A program made the position numbers and the translations under genes. A stretch of 64,000 nucleotides of DNA, taken from positions 34,599,375-34,663,374 of the forward strand of contig CAIIXF020000005.1 of NCBI GenBank assembly GCA_903813345.2. The letters are read 5' to 3'. Position 1 is the stretch's first letter, and every line of letters begins with the position of its first letter. This stretch comes from Owenia fusiformis (Eukaryota; Annelida; Polychaeta; Sabellida; Oweniidae). Under the pieces are notes generated by a model, which was not told the origin of the DNA, did no database searches, and saw only the letters and a list, made by a program, of their open reading frames with translations. Of the stretch, positions 1 through 15,372 are shown one piece after another.

Positions 1-1119
1 GTCAACACTTTAGAATAAAAGAAACTTAGTGCAAAATATCCCAAAAATTGATCCCCATCTAGTTAGTTGTATTGTACATGATTAAGACACTTTTTGCTTA
101 CATGGTTAGCTTATATTGCTATAAAAGATGCAAGAAATCATCAATTAAAGCATGTGATATCAGTTTTGTAATCTAAAAAGCAGAAGAGCTTCTTATGTAC
201 AAATCAGCTGTACAAAATTCCCAAAATGTAATTAATGCCTGTTCTTTAGATTGAACAGCCTGTTCTTTTGATTGAACACTCTACCTTTACATAATGCAAA
301 TTTCCAAATTATTCTGATCAAGATAAAGCAAAAGATCGAAAGCGCATATTAATATTATAGGCTGGATTCCCAAATTCTTGCAAAAATGAGAAATATCACA
401 GTTTTGTAAAGTTTGACCTAAGTCTCATGTCAACCAAATGCAAAAGTTTCAACATTTTCTCAAAAAGTCTTCAATGGAGTGCAGTATGTCACAATGGTCA
501 TACCTCAGACCCTTGCAGAATGGGATAAAAAGATATCTCGGGTGGTGGTAAAATCTTGGATGATAATTATACTAGTTTAGTATGTTTATCCCAGGCATTG
601 AGATATTTTGACACAGAAATGACCCGAGGCACCTTTAATGCTGAATATTGAGAGTTAAAACATGTTATAAAGGCCATCGGGATACAATTACAAATATGTG
701 ATATTTCATACTGAAAGTAGCATACCTAAATCAGTTCTCTTCAAACATAGGAAAGATAGTGCTTCTACTCAATTGAGCCTAAATTACTTCCACCATATTT
801 CAGTTGAAATAAGAGGCCAAGTTGATATATCAATGGTTGTTTATTTCTTAAAACTAAAGTAAAGGCTCAGTCATTAAAGAACTTGTAAAACAAACCAACA
901 ATACATTGATAATTGCAAGAGATCACTTAATACATCAGGAATTTTAAAGAACATAGTTTCTCATAAATCTTAGGGAAGAAGATGAACCATGTTAAGCTAT
1001 GCTACTCTCAAATCCCATAGAGGCTTCTACTTCAGGGAATCCCAAAAGTAAAGACAGAACCAGTCCTGTTACTTTTGGGACACCCTGTATACTACGCTTA
1101 CAGTTAAGATTAAGGAACA
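1..1119. other. 3' flank of SUCLG1, no other gene seen
   Basis: This stretch lies downstream of the SUCLG1 stop codon on the minus strand and probably contains its 3' UTR. I see no convincing coding exon on either strand. Near 1045-1095 is a small hairpin built on CCCAAAAGTAA and TTACTTTTGGGACACCCTGTATA. The second half resembles the end of a Tc1/mariner-type element, and related ends occur near 38,140 and 38,985. Candidate AATAAA words on the minus strand exist (for example around 837-842), but none could be chosen as the real poly(A) signal. Confidence 0.4.
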
Positions 1120-5309
<4,190 letters not shown>

Positions 5310-6210
5310 GTTGAGTAGATCAATAGTACGCACGATATAGCGCCAATGCCGGGGATCATTAATCACGAAATAAATACCACTGAAACCCTATTTTATAACC
5401 CAGTTCTGGCAGTATAGATAAAAAATACTTTACAAATCATTTAAATGTCATTAATTTAGAACCATTATACAATACAGGTGTCAATTAGTATTTTAGTAGG
5501 TCCATAAGAATTCGTGATACCTCTCACTCTCCCTCATTTAACTTCACAAACTTGCGCAAAAATAACATGTGAAAAAATAAAGACAGAAAAGGTGAACACT
5601 TTCTAGTTTCAAAAGCTCTACACATTACTGATATTGAACAGAGTCATGCCAACTGAAGAGTGTATTAGAATTCCAGGTATGTCATTCCCCTCATCAATCA
5701 CGTACATAGCATAGTATTTCAACGGTGAGTTGAGTTTCACTGAAAAAATCTAAGAAAAAAAGGAAATGTTTTTTGAATCAGGCTTCTAATCTATGTACAT
5801 TGTAGACTGTTTTATTCGTCTAAATTGGACAATGGCCATTGGTTTCACCCAAGTTTTCCCAAAATGCTCCACTAGAGTCCATTTCACTGTTTCATTGCGT
5901 CAGTAGAACGGCAAAAATAAGAAATTGGGAGACCATTGTGCAATAAGCTAATACAGTATATGGAAAAGTTTATTCATAATGTATATTTGAATATTTCAGA
6001 TTTTTAGCTTTTTGTGCAATAAGCCTGTGCCGTCTTGTAATTTGAAGAATTTCAGCCATGTTAAGGTGACTGTTACTATTTTTTTCAAGGCCTGTCTGCG
6101 TCGCTAACATGCTAAATATAAGAGTTAGCTGACGTTTGGGAGTCTGACTTACCTTCTAAAGGTTAGAACCCGAATCTTAATGAAACCATATCAACTTTGT
6201 TCCGTCAACC
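5310..6210. promoter_or_regulatory. Head-to-head promoter interval of SUCLG1 and EXOSC1
   Basis: About 900 bases separate the start codons of two divergent housekeeping genes, so both promoters must lie here or overlap it. No TATA box sits at a sensible distance from either ATG, which suits housekeeping promoters. The right part, from 6072, is the left arm of an inverted repeat that encloses EXOSC1 exon 1. That a single bidirectional promoter serves both genes is inference from the arrangement. Confidence 0.45.
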
Positions 6211-6905
6211 ATGGAGCATTTGCCACAACATCCAAGAGGTAAATCATGGATCGAGAAAATGAATGATTTCCTTGTAAGTTCCGGAAGTTTCAATACGAAA
6301 AATTACCGAACATATGTGAAAACCGAATATTTGTTCGTTGTTTTCACGATTTACAGGTTCGTTTGTTCTTCAATGTTTTGGTCTAAATTATAAAGCATCA
6401 CCAACAGGTCTTTCTCTATTAATCGACTAATACAGCAGACGGCTCATATTTCTACGTAGCATTTCATTCAGACCAATAGTGGGAGTGTAGATCACGCAGT
6501 TTCGTTCGTTGCGTACTTCACTTGAAATTGGTAATTTTTAATATTGACTACTTCACTTAGCTTGGCGGATGTAGAACATTGCTTAATATTCTTTTAATTT
6601 TCACACCAGACATGCTTGGTTGACACGTCAACAAAGTAAAGTTCAAGGGTCAATGCGTTATTTCGTGATAACTACAACGCCTTCCCGGAAGTCAACATTG
6701 ATGAAAAATGAAAAAGTCGGAAAAGCATTTACGCTAATTTCTATCAAATGCTATGTTTATGCATCATCATCGACGCAACAAAGGTGATATAGTTTCATTA
6801 AGATTCGGGTTCTAACCTTTAGAAGGTAAGTCAGACTCCCAAACGTCAGCTAACTCTTATATTTAGCATGTTAGCGACGCAGACAGGCCTTGAAAAAAAT
6901 AGTAA
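6072..6905. repeat. Inverted repeat (~120 bp arms) enclosing EXOSC1 exon 1
   Basis: The left arm (about 6072-6193) and right arm (about 6786-6905) are reverse complements over about 120 bp with very few mismatches, sharing CAAGGCCTGTCTGCGTCGC and GGTTAGAACCCGAATC. The roughly 590 bp between them contains the proposed first coding exon of EXOSC1 and its promoter region. TTAA lies just outside or at the end of both arms. Read outward from the centre, each arm carries AGAAG|GTAAGT, a consensus splice donor. It could be a terminal-inverted-repeat element or an inverted duplication of promoter DNA. Confidence 0.75.
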
Positions 6906-9900
6906 CTTAATCGATTTTCAGAAAAAATTGAAAATTTCACAATCTTGAAATTTTCAAACTCTTCCTGAGAAGTCGTTTTTATTATTTCACATATGCTTGT
7001 GCACTGTAATCATTACAAAGACATCAAAGAACAACAAAAAACTTTAGTTTGAGAAAAAAGTGCCGTTTAAAGAATTTGAGAAGATTTTTTTCTAGGAGTA
7101 GCCCGTGAAAAACCGCTGATTCAAAATATCTGAACATTTCAGAAAATATACTTCAAACATATATCAAAAACGAAGGAGCAACGAAAATTTGAAAAATTAC
7201 CCGATAAAAAAATTGGGATCAAAATAAGGAAAAAAGTACTTTTCTCAAATTGTTTTTTTCTATTTTTTTTAATTTGTATGAGAGATTTCAAAATTCTAAA
7301 GCTCCTTCCATTTTGGGCTATATTAAAGGGATGTTTCAGAGAAATAAGAAAAAAAAATGTTCAGGGACCTTTGCCATGCTACTCTTTTTGTCAATTTTTC
7401 TGTCACATTTTCAGAGGACTCAAATTCCCATTCCAAAATGTTTACTGTTTCTATTTGCATTACCACAGTGAGCCTGGTTATATAAATGATAAGTGGAACT
7501 AAAAAATTGAGAGAAAATCCAACCAAAAGACAGTTAATTTTGATGGTCAGATTATACTCAAATGCCATGTGCTTCCTGGTTTCGGGCATCTTGGATTTTT
7601 TGATTAAGTTATAAGTTACCTTAATCTTATTGAAAATAACATGGCAGAGAAGCATCCAAATATAAGAGGCCACACACTTTATAAGCCAAACTAGAAGCAA
7701 TCCAAGATATACAAAAGTCATTCATGTACATTAGGAATATATTTTTCCACATATTATTGCAAAATGATATTTTGATTTCTTATTTTTAAGCTTTTACTGA
7801 CGCAATTAAACAACGAAATGGACTATACAGTATCTACACAGAAACCTGCATCAACACCTGACAGTGACATCTATTGGTGACAGAACCCTGGGAATATATC
7901 TCTTATACAACATGTATAAGAGATAAAGTGATATTTCCGGGGTTTGGTCACCAATAAATGTCACTGTCAGGTGTTGATACAGGTTCCTGTGACTATCTAT
8001 TAGTGTTGTCGCGATGTGCCATAATCGTACATCGATGCATCAGCAATTTTCAGTAGTAAACATCGATGCACATCGCGAAGTACATCGAGAAAAAGTCCGA
8101 AATAAGTGCACTGAAATACCGAACACTAATGCACTAAAATACTGGTACATCCGGGAACTTCTAGTAACCGTGAAATGAAAGTAAAGTAATTTTTTTTTTA
8201 GATTAATGGTTCATTTCGACGAACTAAAACCGTTTTAAAGCGAAACAATATCAGAAAACATTGGAAAATGAAATAAGACATGAGAAAGCTAAGCGATTTG
8301 CGTCAAAATAAGATAAGAAAGGGTGATTTTTATCAAATTTAATTTTTTTGAAAAACATCGATGTTTTGTTTCAGACATCGATGCATCGCCAGAATCAGCT
8401 TTGGCGATGGATATCGCGATGCATCAATTAATCGCGACAACACTACTATCTATAGGGCTGTCATACCATATTTGAAAAAGGGTGAGTTTTTTCCAGAAAA
8501 TACAAATGTACATGTACAGGCGGAGTGGCAAGTGATAGTCGTGTGGTTAAAGCCGCACATCTCTAGGCATAAGGACATGGTCCCAGGGATTTTTTTGGGG
8601 GAATGTTAAATGGTGCAATCTGTTATGACTAAAGAACAACATTTTTTGAAGTTTCACAGAAATAATGCACCCCCTGACACCTATGCATTAGGCATACACT
8701 CATGTGTGTAGAAAGACAGTAGGCCTAGGGAATCGTAGAAGTAATCTGGGTAAAATAAAATATATATGTATATATACTAAGCTTACCACTACTTTTTTGG
8801 CTTATGATTATAGGGCAATATTCAGGGGACAATCAACAGTGAGCACAAGCTAATAATTACCCAAAGTGAATATTTTGTCTCCTTCCTGAAAATCTGAGAG
8901 TCTTTCAAACCAAGGCCTAAATATTTCCTGAAATTTAATTTGGCCATTTTCTCAAAAATAACCTTGCCCAAAAAGGCCCATTTTTAGACCCAGATTTATC
9001 TACCCAGATGTAATACAGTGGGAATAAAAATCTATAATCTAATTCTGTAGTATTATTTCAACAAGTTTGTCATTGCCTTAAAACACATGACTCAGTCCAA
9101 CAGGGACATGGTGATTGCTATACATTATATTATGTTGAAACACAGTGAAGTTTCTGAAACTCATCTTTTTGGTTGAAAAAAGACAGGTAGTTGATACTGA
9201 ACAATGATTGCCATTATTAATTGATATTACAGGTGAGAGAATCTGTAGGACGGACAAGGGTCTTGTAGCTGGGAGAGGCACATATGAATGCAATGGACAA
9301 ATTTACTCATCTGTTGCTGGTATGCAGCTTAAGAGTGATAAAGATGGAAAGGTATATAAATTATTTATTAGTACTTGATTCATTGAAAGATGGCAGGGTA
9401 AATTGAACATCTGGGTATAAACATGCATGTAATGAATAAAAGTGAACGTATCTCATACTTTTACATAAGAATCTTAACTAGTAAACTAGGCTAAATACAT
9501 ATATGTACATAATCTTTAAAAGAAAATATTTGTAACACCTTGCAGGACAAATTATTAAATCCGCAAGTATCATTTTTGACTTCAGGTTCATATAGAAGTA
9601 CAACGCGAAATGAAGCAAAATGTTTTACCAGAAATTGGAATGATTGTTACAGCTAAGGTAGGTACAGCATAGTTACAGCTAAGGTAGGTACAGCATGGTG
9701 TGAAATGAAATTGGAATGATTGTTACAGCTAAGGTAGGTACAGCATGATGTGAAATGAAATTGGAATGATTGTTACAGCTAAGGTAGGTACAGCATGATG
9801 TGAAATGAAATTGGAATGATTGTTACAGCTTAGGTTGGTACAGCAATGTTACAGCTAAGGTAGGTACAGCATGATGTGAAATGAAATTGGAATGATTGTT

Positions 9901-12642
9901 ACAGCTAAGGTAGGTACAGCATGATGTGAAATTAAATATTGGAATGATTGTTAATGCTAAGGTAGGTACAGCAATGTTACAGCTAAGGTAGGTACAGCAT
10001 GATGTGAAATTAAATATTGGAATGATTGTTAATGCTAAGGTAGGTACAGCAATGTTACAGCTAAGGTAGGTACAGCATGATGTGAAATTAAATATTGGAA
10101 TGATTGTTAATGCTAAGGTAGGTACAGCAATGTTACAGCTAAGGTAGGTACAGCATGATGTGAAATGAAATTGGAATGATTGTTACAGCTAAGGTAGGTA
10201 CAGCATGGTGTGAAATGAAATTGGAATGATTGTTACAGCTAAGGTAGGTACAGCATGATGTGAAATGAAATTGGAATGATTGTTACAGCTAAGGTAGGTA
10301 CAGCATGATGTGAAATGAAATTGGAATGATTGTTACAGCTAAGGTAGGTACAGCATGGTGTGAAATGAAATTGGAATGATTGTTACAGCTAAGGTAGGTA
10401 CAGCATGATGTGAAATGAAATTGGAATGATTGTTACAGCTAAGGTAGGTACAGCATGATGTGAAATGAAATTGGAATGATTGTTACAGCTAAGGTAGGTA
10501 CAGCATAGTTACAGCTAAGGTAGGTACAGCATGGTGTGAAATGAAATTGGAATGATTGTTACAGCTAAGGTAGGTACAGCATGATGTGAAATGAAATTGG
10601 AATGATTGTTACAGCTAAGGTAGGTACAGCATGATGTGAAATGAAATTGGAATGATTGTTACAGCTTAGGTTGGTACAGCAATGTTACAGCTAAGGTAGG
10701 TACAGCATGATGTGAAATGAAATTGGAATGATTGTTACAGCTAAGGTAGGTACAGCAATGTTACAGCTAAGGTAGGTACAGCATGATGTGAAATGAAATT
10801 GGAATAATTGTTACAGCTAAGGTAGGTACAGCAATGTTACAGCTAAGGTAGGTACAGCATGGTGTGAAATGAAAGTGGAATGATTTTACAGCCACGTTTA
10901 GTTTGACTGCAATGTGAGTAAAATAATGAAATAGAGGGTAGAACAACAGAAGGTCCCATATGAATTATTATTAAACTTTTTTCAAAAAACATCACCGACT
11001 ATGAAAGCTAATGAAATGTAGTCTGATAGGGCTTAGCTACCAAGAGTAAATTGAATTAAAATAACAGTATTTTATATAATATGATTCAATCACAAGTTTG
11101 GCTTTTCCTTAACCTTAAATCATGGCCTCCACCTATTGCATTTTATAATCATATTCATATGCATGTCCACATTATTTATTTATTTGTACTGTTTCAGGTA
11201 ACAAATGTCAACCCGAGACAGTGCAAATGTGCAATCATAAGTGTGGAAACAACCAGTCTATCAGATCCATTCCGTGGAGTCATAAGGTACAGTAGCATTA
11301 GTGAATTGCAATAATACCGAAAGGCAATAATGCTGAATTCAGCCTAAGCCCTGTCATACATATGTTAACTTTTTGCAATTTTGAATAAAGAAATCATAAA
11401 AACTAAAAATATTAGAAAATTGTACTTTATTAAAGTTATTTAGCTACCAATTTCAGCTACATGACGTTACATCGGCATTATCGATAGCCTGTATCCAGTA
11501 TATTTATAGTATTTCACTGCTGTGTTTGTTATTTACTCATACATTCTCCATCTACAGGAGTGAAGATGTTAGGTCAACAGAACGTGACAAAGTTGAAATG
11601 TACAAATGCTTCAAACCTGGAGATGTTATCTTGGCTCGTGTTTTGAGTCTTGGGGATGCTCAGTCTTACATCCTCACCACCGCAGAAAATGAACTTGGGG
11701 TGGTTATAGCACTCAGTGAATCAGGTAAAGTATATAAACATTTGTACTTGTTCATCCTTCCACAGGTGGACTGTCTAAATTGTATACCTCTATGTCTTAC
11801 ATCCTCACCACCGCTGAAAATGAACTTGGTGTGGTTATAGCACTCAGTGAATCAGGTAAAGTATATAAACATTTGTACTTGTTCCTCCCTCCAAAGGTGG
11901 ACTGTCTGAATTGTATACCTCTATGTCTTACATCCTCACCACCGCTGAAAATGAACTTGGTGTGGTTATAGCACTCAGTGAATCAGGTAAAGTATATAAA
12001 CATTTGTACTTGTTCATCCTTCCACAGGTGGATTGTCTAAATTGTATACCTCTATGTCTTACATTCTCACCACTGCAGAAAATGAACATGTGGTAATTAC
12101 ACTCAGTGAATCTGATAATATGTATAAAAATTTGTATTTGTTCATTCTCCCACAGGTGGACAGTCTAAATTGTACACCTCAAGGCAATCACAGTGGTACC
12201 ACTGGTGTACCTCTAGATCTACTATGAATTGAGGTGTCAGTTTTGATTGAACTTAAGGCTAAATAATGGCAATTTGTTGCTTACAATCCCAAGTTTATAT
12301 CTGAAAAACTATTCAAGATAGCTCATCACATATGAATACAGTAAAATGTATATCTGATCATCTCTTTAACTGAACATCTCTTGATGTAAACACTTTTTTG
12401 GACTTGCCATAGACTTCCATGATGAAATACCTAAAATTGTGAACAAGTGCCAATATGAACACTTTTGGCAAATACAAGTTGGATTAAAATTAGACACCTG
12501 GCTTTACTGTAGTTTGTTGTGTTTTCCAGGTGCTACCATGGTACCCATCAGTTGGAATGAGATGCAGTGCCCCGCCACATATGCTAAAGAATACAGAAAG
12601 GTTGCCAAGGTGCAGTCCGATCATATAACACAAAATGGATGA
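6211..12642 (+). CDS. EXOSC1: Exosome complex component CSL4
   Basis: Cap subunit of the RNA exosome, which degrades and trims RNA from the 3' end in nucleus and cytoplasm. Six exons join in frame: 6211-6238, 9233-9351, 9586-9657, 11198-11286, 11558-11724 and 12530-12642. They give 195 residues, the human length as I recall it. Exon 1 is only 28 nt (MEHLPQHPR plus one base); the ATG is in strong context, ACCATGG, and its phase-1 donor completes the glycine before ERIC. Signatures are [15 protein letters not shown] (N-terminal domain), [29 protein letters not shown] and [11 protein letters not shown] (S1 domain), and [12 protein letters not shown]. Exon 3 and exon 5 ends have both been tandemly amplified into the following introns, so alternative products are possible. 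Exon 1 is the least certain part. Confidence 0.92.
7837..7991. mobile_element. Short foldback element in EXOSC1 intron 1
   Basis: A nearly complete palindrome of about 155 bp. CACAGAAACCTGCATCAACA at the left matches the reverse complement of TGTTGATACAGGTTCCTGTG at the right, and pairing continues through GACAGTGACAT and TTGGTGAC to a TATAAGAGATA hairpin centre. No coding capacity. It is probably a miniature inverted-repeat transposable element of unknown family. Confidence 0.7.
8001..8445. mobile_element. Non-autonomous hAT-like element with 8-bp target duplication
   Basis: Terminal inverted repeats TAGTGTTGTCGCGAT begin at 8001 and end at 8445. They are flanked by the perfect 8-bp direct repeat CTATCTAT at 7993-8000 and 8446-8453. 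An 8-bp duplication with TAG-type termini is the established hallmark of the hAT superfamily. The 445 bp interior has no transposase reading frame but carries sub-terminal repeats of CGATGCATC. It sits immediately beside the 7837-7991 foldback element. Confidence 0.85.
9631..10890 (+). repeat. Minisatellite built from EXOSC1 exon 3 end and its splice donor
   Basis: The main unit is 50 bp, with shorter 26-bp units mixed in. It contains GGAATGATTGTTACAGCTAAG followed by GTAGGTACAGCATGATGTGA. The first copy overlaps the true 3' end of exon 3 (codons for GMIVTAK) and the genuine donor GTAGGT at 9658. By eye there are roughly 25-30 copies of the AAG|GTAGGT junction. Unit lengths are not multiples of three, and TAG or TGA follows the junction within a few codons, so using a distal donor would frameshift or truncate the protein. 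Confidence 0.95.
11664..12190 (+). repeat. 131-bp tandem repeat of EXOSC1 exon 5 end plus intron start
   Basis: TCTTACATCCTCACC recurs at 11664, 11795, 11926 and, with one change, 12057: four units at an exact 131-bp period, then a partial fifth. Each unit holds the last 20 codons of exon 5 (residues about 139-158), the donor GTAAAG, and downstream intron including a pyrimidine-rich acceptor. Copies 2 and 3 keep acceptor and donor, making 90-nt in-frame pseudo-exons at 11766-11855 and 11897-11986. Copy 4 has lost three bases of coding sequence, and its donor reads GATAAT. Confidence 0.95.
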
Positions 12643-13007
12643 TAAAAACTGAAGGACATATTATAAAAGAAATAGTAGATAAAAAATGTTGAATATGTTT
12701 GATCTGAAGTGACAATGTTTTAAAGTGTTTTATTCTTTTTCATCAGTAAAACGAATAAGGATAATTCCAGCAGTGAAACATTGTATATATAGCATGTATG
12801 AGATATTCTTAGAGTTTATTGTTTGAAGTGCCACCATTTATTAACTGACATTGTACCATTTTAGTGAAGAAAATTATATCCAATAACTGGATATAGATGA
12901 ATGTCTGGAGGTCCCTTGGATTACATTAAATCTATTTGTATAATGACACTAGTTAGTTCAGTGTTTAGTATAATGAAACTCAGTAAATCATTGGACCAAA
13001 CTTGAGA

Positions 13008-13013
13008 AATAAA
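13008..13013 (+). promoter_or_regulatory. Poly(A) signal of EXOSC1
   Basis: AATAAA lies about 370 bases after the EXOSC1 stop codon, in AT-rich sequence with a T/G-rich stretch following. It is the first canonical signal I noticed downstream of the gene. Confidence 0.55.
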
Positions 13014-13189
13014 CATATTTTTATACAAATAACTTGTTCTGTACTTTGTGTATTAAGTTGCAGGTTTTCAATTCAATTCATGTCATGTCATTATTTAGAA
13101 GTTATAGATCCCAGATTCTGTGACAGTTTTTGGCATTTGCCGTCGACGCTTGTGAAAAATTAGATTCTCTAACGAATGTTACATTTTTA

Positions 13190-13262
13190 TGTCACGCTAG
13201 AAGTGTTGGTACAATGATATAGTCTCCGACTATGTGGACCGTCTTCGGCGGTCGGCGTTTAA
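13190..13262 (+). repeat. Dispersed repeat, copy 2 (diverged, partial)
   Basis: The stretch from TTTTATGTCACG through GGACCGTCTTCGGCGGTCGGC resembles the copies at 3145, 23,445 and 35,645 (inverted relative to the first two). It is shorter and more diverged, and one end is missing. Confidence 0.35.
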
Positions 13263-14338
13263 AAGCCAACCTAGAAAGTGAATTAAAAGACTTAGAGGTC
13301 TATTTACGACATACACGTACTTTACATTTTCCTGTAGCTTACTCAGAGATTAATGTGCTCATTTGAATTAAGAGGAAACAAAAGGGTTGTGTCATTTTTT
13401 GGTGGGGCAAAGTGGAGCCTTTTGGGGAATTTTATAACAAGTTGGAAAGTCATTTACTGATATTATTGTATTGTGCATACATGTACATTTATTGTGAAAA
13501 CAGCAGCTGATTTTCTAAGACCAACGGCTGTTTATCTTAAACTTTCTAATTATTCTATTGTATCTGATAACAGAAATGATATACTCAAACAGTAGGCTTA
13601 TAGATGGTAGAAAAATAGGCAATAGAGGTAAAAGGTCAATTTTTCAATTTTTCTTATTTTCTCCCAATAATTTACCATTTATTCATTACTCTTAAAACTA
13701 ATTGCCTACATTCAAGTTGCAGTAAGGTCAAAATTAAAAAAGAAATAAACGTCCACAAATGATCATTTGCCATGGAATCATCTTTGTTGTATTCAAACTT
13801 ACTCCATTAAGAATTTGATAAGATATATTGACATTATATTGTTTAATTTTAGTTTCACATTTCTAGTGCTATCGTAATGTATACCCCTTTAATGAATAGA
13901 GTAATTCCTTTAGGGGTTTCAAAGATATCCATTATGCGTGACCAACATTAAGCGAAAAGCAATGAATCGCATGAGTTTACCTATGGGAAAATAATATATG
14001 GGAAATATTGTTTTCCGCTTTATTTAAAGGGGTGTCAAAACGCAACATATTGATGCAACAAAAAAACATGTAGTGGGTTATTTGCATCTTCTCTGTCTCA
14101 AAGTCGAAATTATTTTATCCCCTCTATGAGTGCTTTTCCTCGAGGTAATGCAATGGCCTAACATGTGCAGCTTTTTAAAATCCTCAGAAAATTGCCAAAA
14201 CCCAATGTATGACTGTCCAAAATCCGTTACTTTCTGATACTTTTCCTTCTCCTTTCGGGTCCAATTAATTTCGTCAAAATGTCAGCATTCTTTCACAAAT
14301 TGGAAAACGTTTTATCTCTTATCTAAAACATAAGACTA

Positions 14339-15181
14339 GGGGAACATGGGGCAAAACGGCCCTCTGGGGCAAAGTGGCCCATCGAAATATCTTTTGAACT
14401 ATAAAAAGATGGTTCTTCAAAAGTCACAAAATCGAATTTTGAAATATCTGCCACCTTCTCGACCGTCCATTTTTAACCAAGCAGCGTCTCGCTTTACGTA
14501 AGAGGTAATTCTACTTTTCACCCTCTTTTTGGAAATTACCCCTCTCACGAGAATCTCTAAAAAATCCGGCAACAATGGAATATCGTTTTGATTTAACATT
14601 TTACATAGAGTGTGCACATTTATTCTTTATTTGTAAAAATTTCGAGCTTCAAATATTAGGCAAATTAAAATGACGTCTATTTGAAAATTCACATGTCTTT
14701 GGGGCAAAACGGCCCACACATGTTATTACATACAAAAATCTTATTGTGCAAGAACAATTGGTTTTCAAATGTAACAATTTTAACATCTGGCTTGTGCCTT
14801 ATTTCCTTCCGACAAATATCGAATGACTAGAATAATGGTAGGGGTTAAGAATACTTTATCTGTCAAAGGTTTGAACGTCTGAGATAAGATGTTTGTGGAC
14901 GAGTCTTGTAATTGATTAATTTTGGTTTCAAAACCCATGTAACAGAGGGTTGGCCGTTTTGCCCCACCCATGGGCCGTTTTGCCCCACTCTCGACAATAT
15001 TTTTGACCATTGAAAAATCACAGAAGATAGTCCTAGGAAAGTATAAAACACTCGAAAAATGTAAACCACAAACCATTAATAAAGTGGAACATCAAAGTGC
15101 GCGATGATTGACAGATACGAAAATACCCCGTACAGAACAACTTAAAATTAAATGTTTTGGGCCGCTTTGCCCCATGTTCCC
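14339..15181. mobile_element. TA-flanked element with GGGGCAAAACGGCCC ends
   Basis: The left end GGGGAACATGGGGCAAAACG is mirrored at the right by GCTTTGCCCCATGTTCCC, each flanked by TA (14,337-14,338 and 15,182-15,183). TA duplications are typical of the Tc1/mariner/pogo superfamily. The GGGGCAAAACGGCC word also occurs internally near 14,698 and twice near 14,955-14,990, suggesting nested or internally duplicated termini. The 66-codon minus-strand reading frame at 14,417-14,617 has no recognised transposase motif. About 843 bp; probably non-autonomous. Confidence 0.75.
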
Positions 15182-15329
15182 TATTGCATTTGTACTGTTA
15201 CCAAACCACATCCTTGGTTTAAGAGTATTTCTCCTAATTCTGCAGAATTGAGAAATAAATGAATCCATGAAGGATGACCAAATAAAACCAAAAGTAGTGT
15301 TCATACAAAAACATTTCCATAATTGCCTC

Positions 15330-15372
15330 GTATACGAGGGGTGATTCAAAAGTAATGGACAAGTTTTTATGG
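15330..15372. mobile_element. Possible mariner-type terminal fragment
   Basis: TATACGAGGGGTGATTCAAA followed by AGTAATGGACAAG resembles the terminal inverted repeats of mariner-family elements as I remember them. No partner end was found nearby, so this is at most a solo fragment. Confidence 0.3.

Noticed and set aside
9831-10150. CRISPR-like array of regularly spaced repeats
   Set aside because: Eukaryotic context, no unique spacers; units are direct copies of an exon-donor junction.
11780-12227. Separate small open frames starting [11 protein letters not shown] or MSKLYTS
   Set aside because: These are the tandemly duplicated EXOSC1 exon 5 ends read into the intron, not independent genes.
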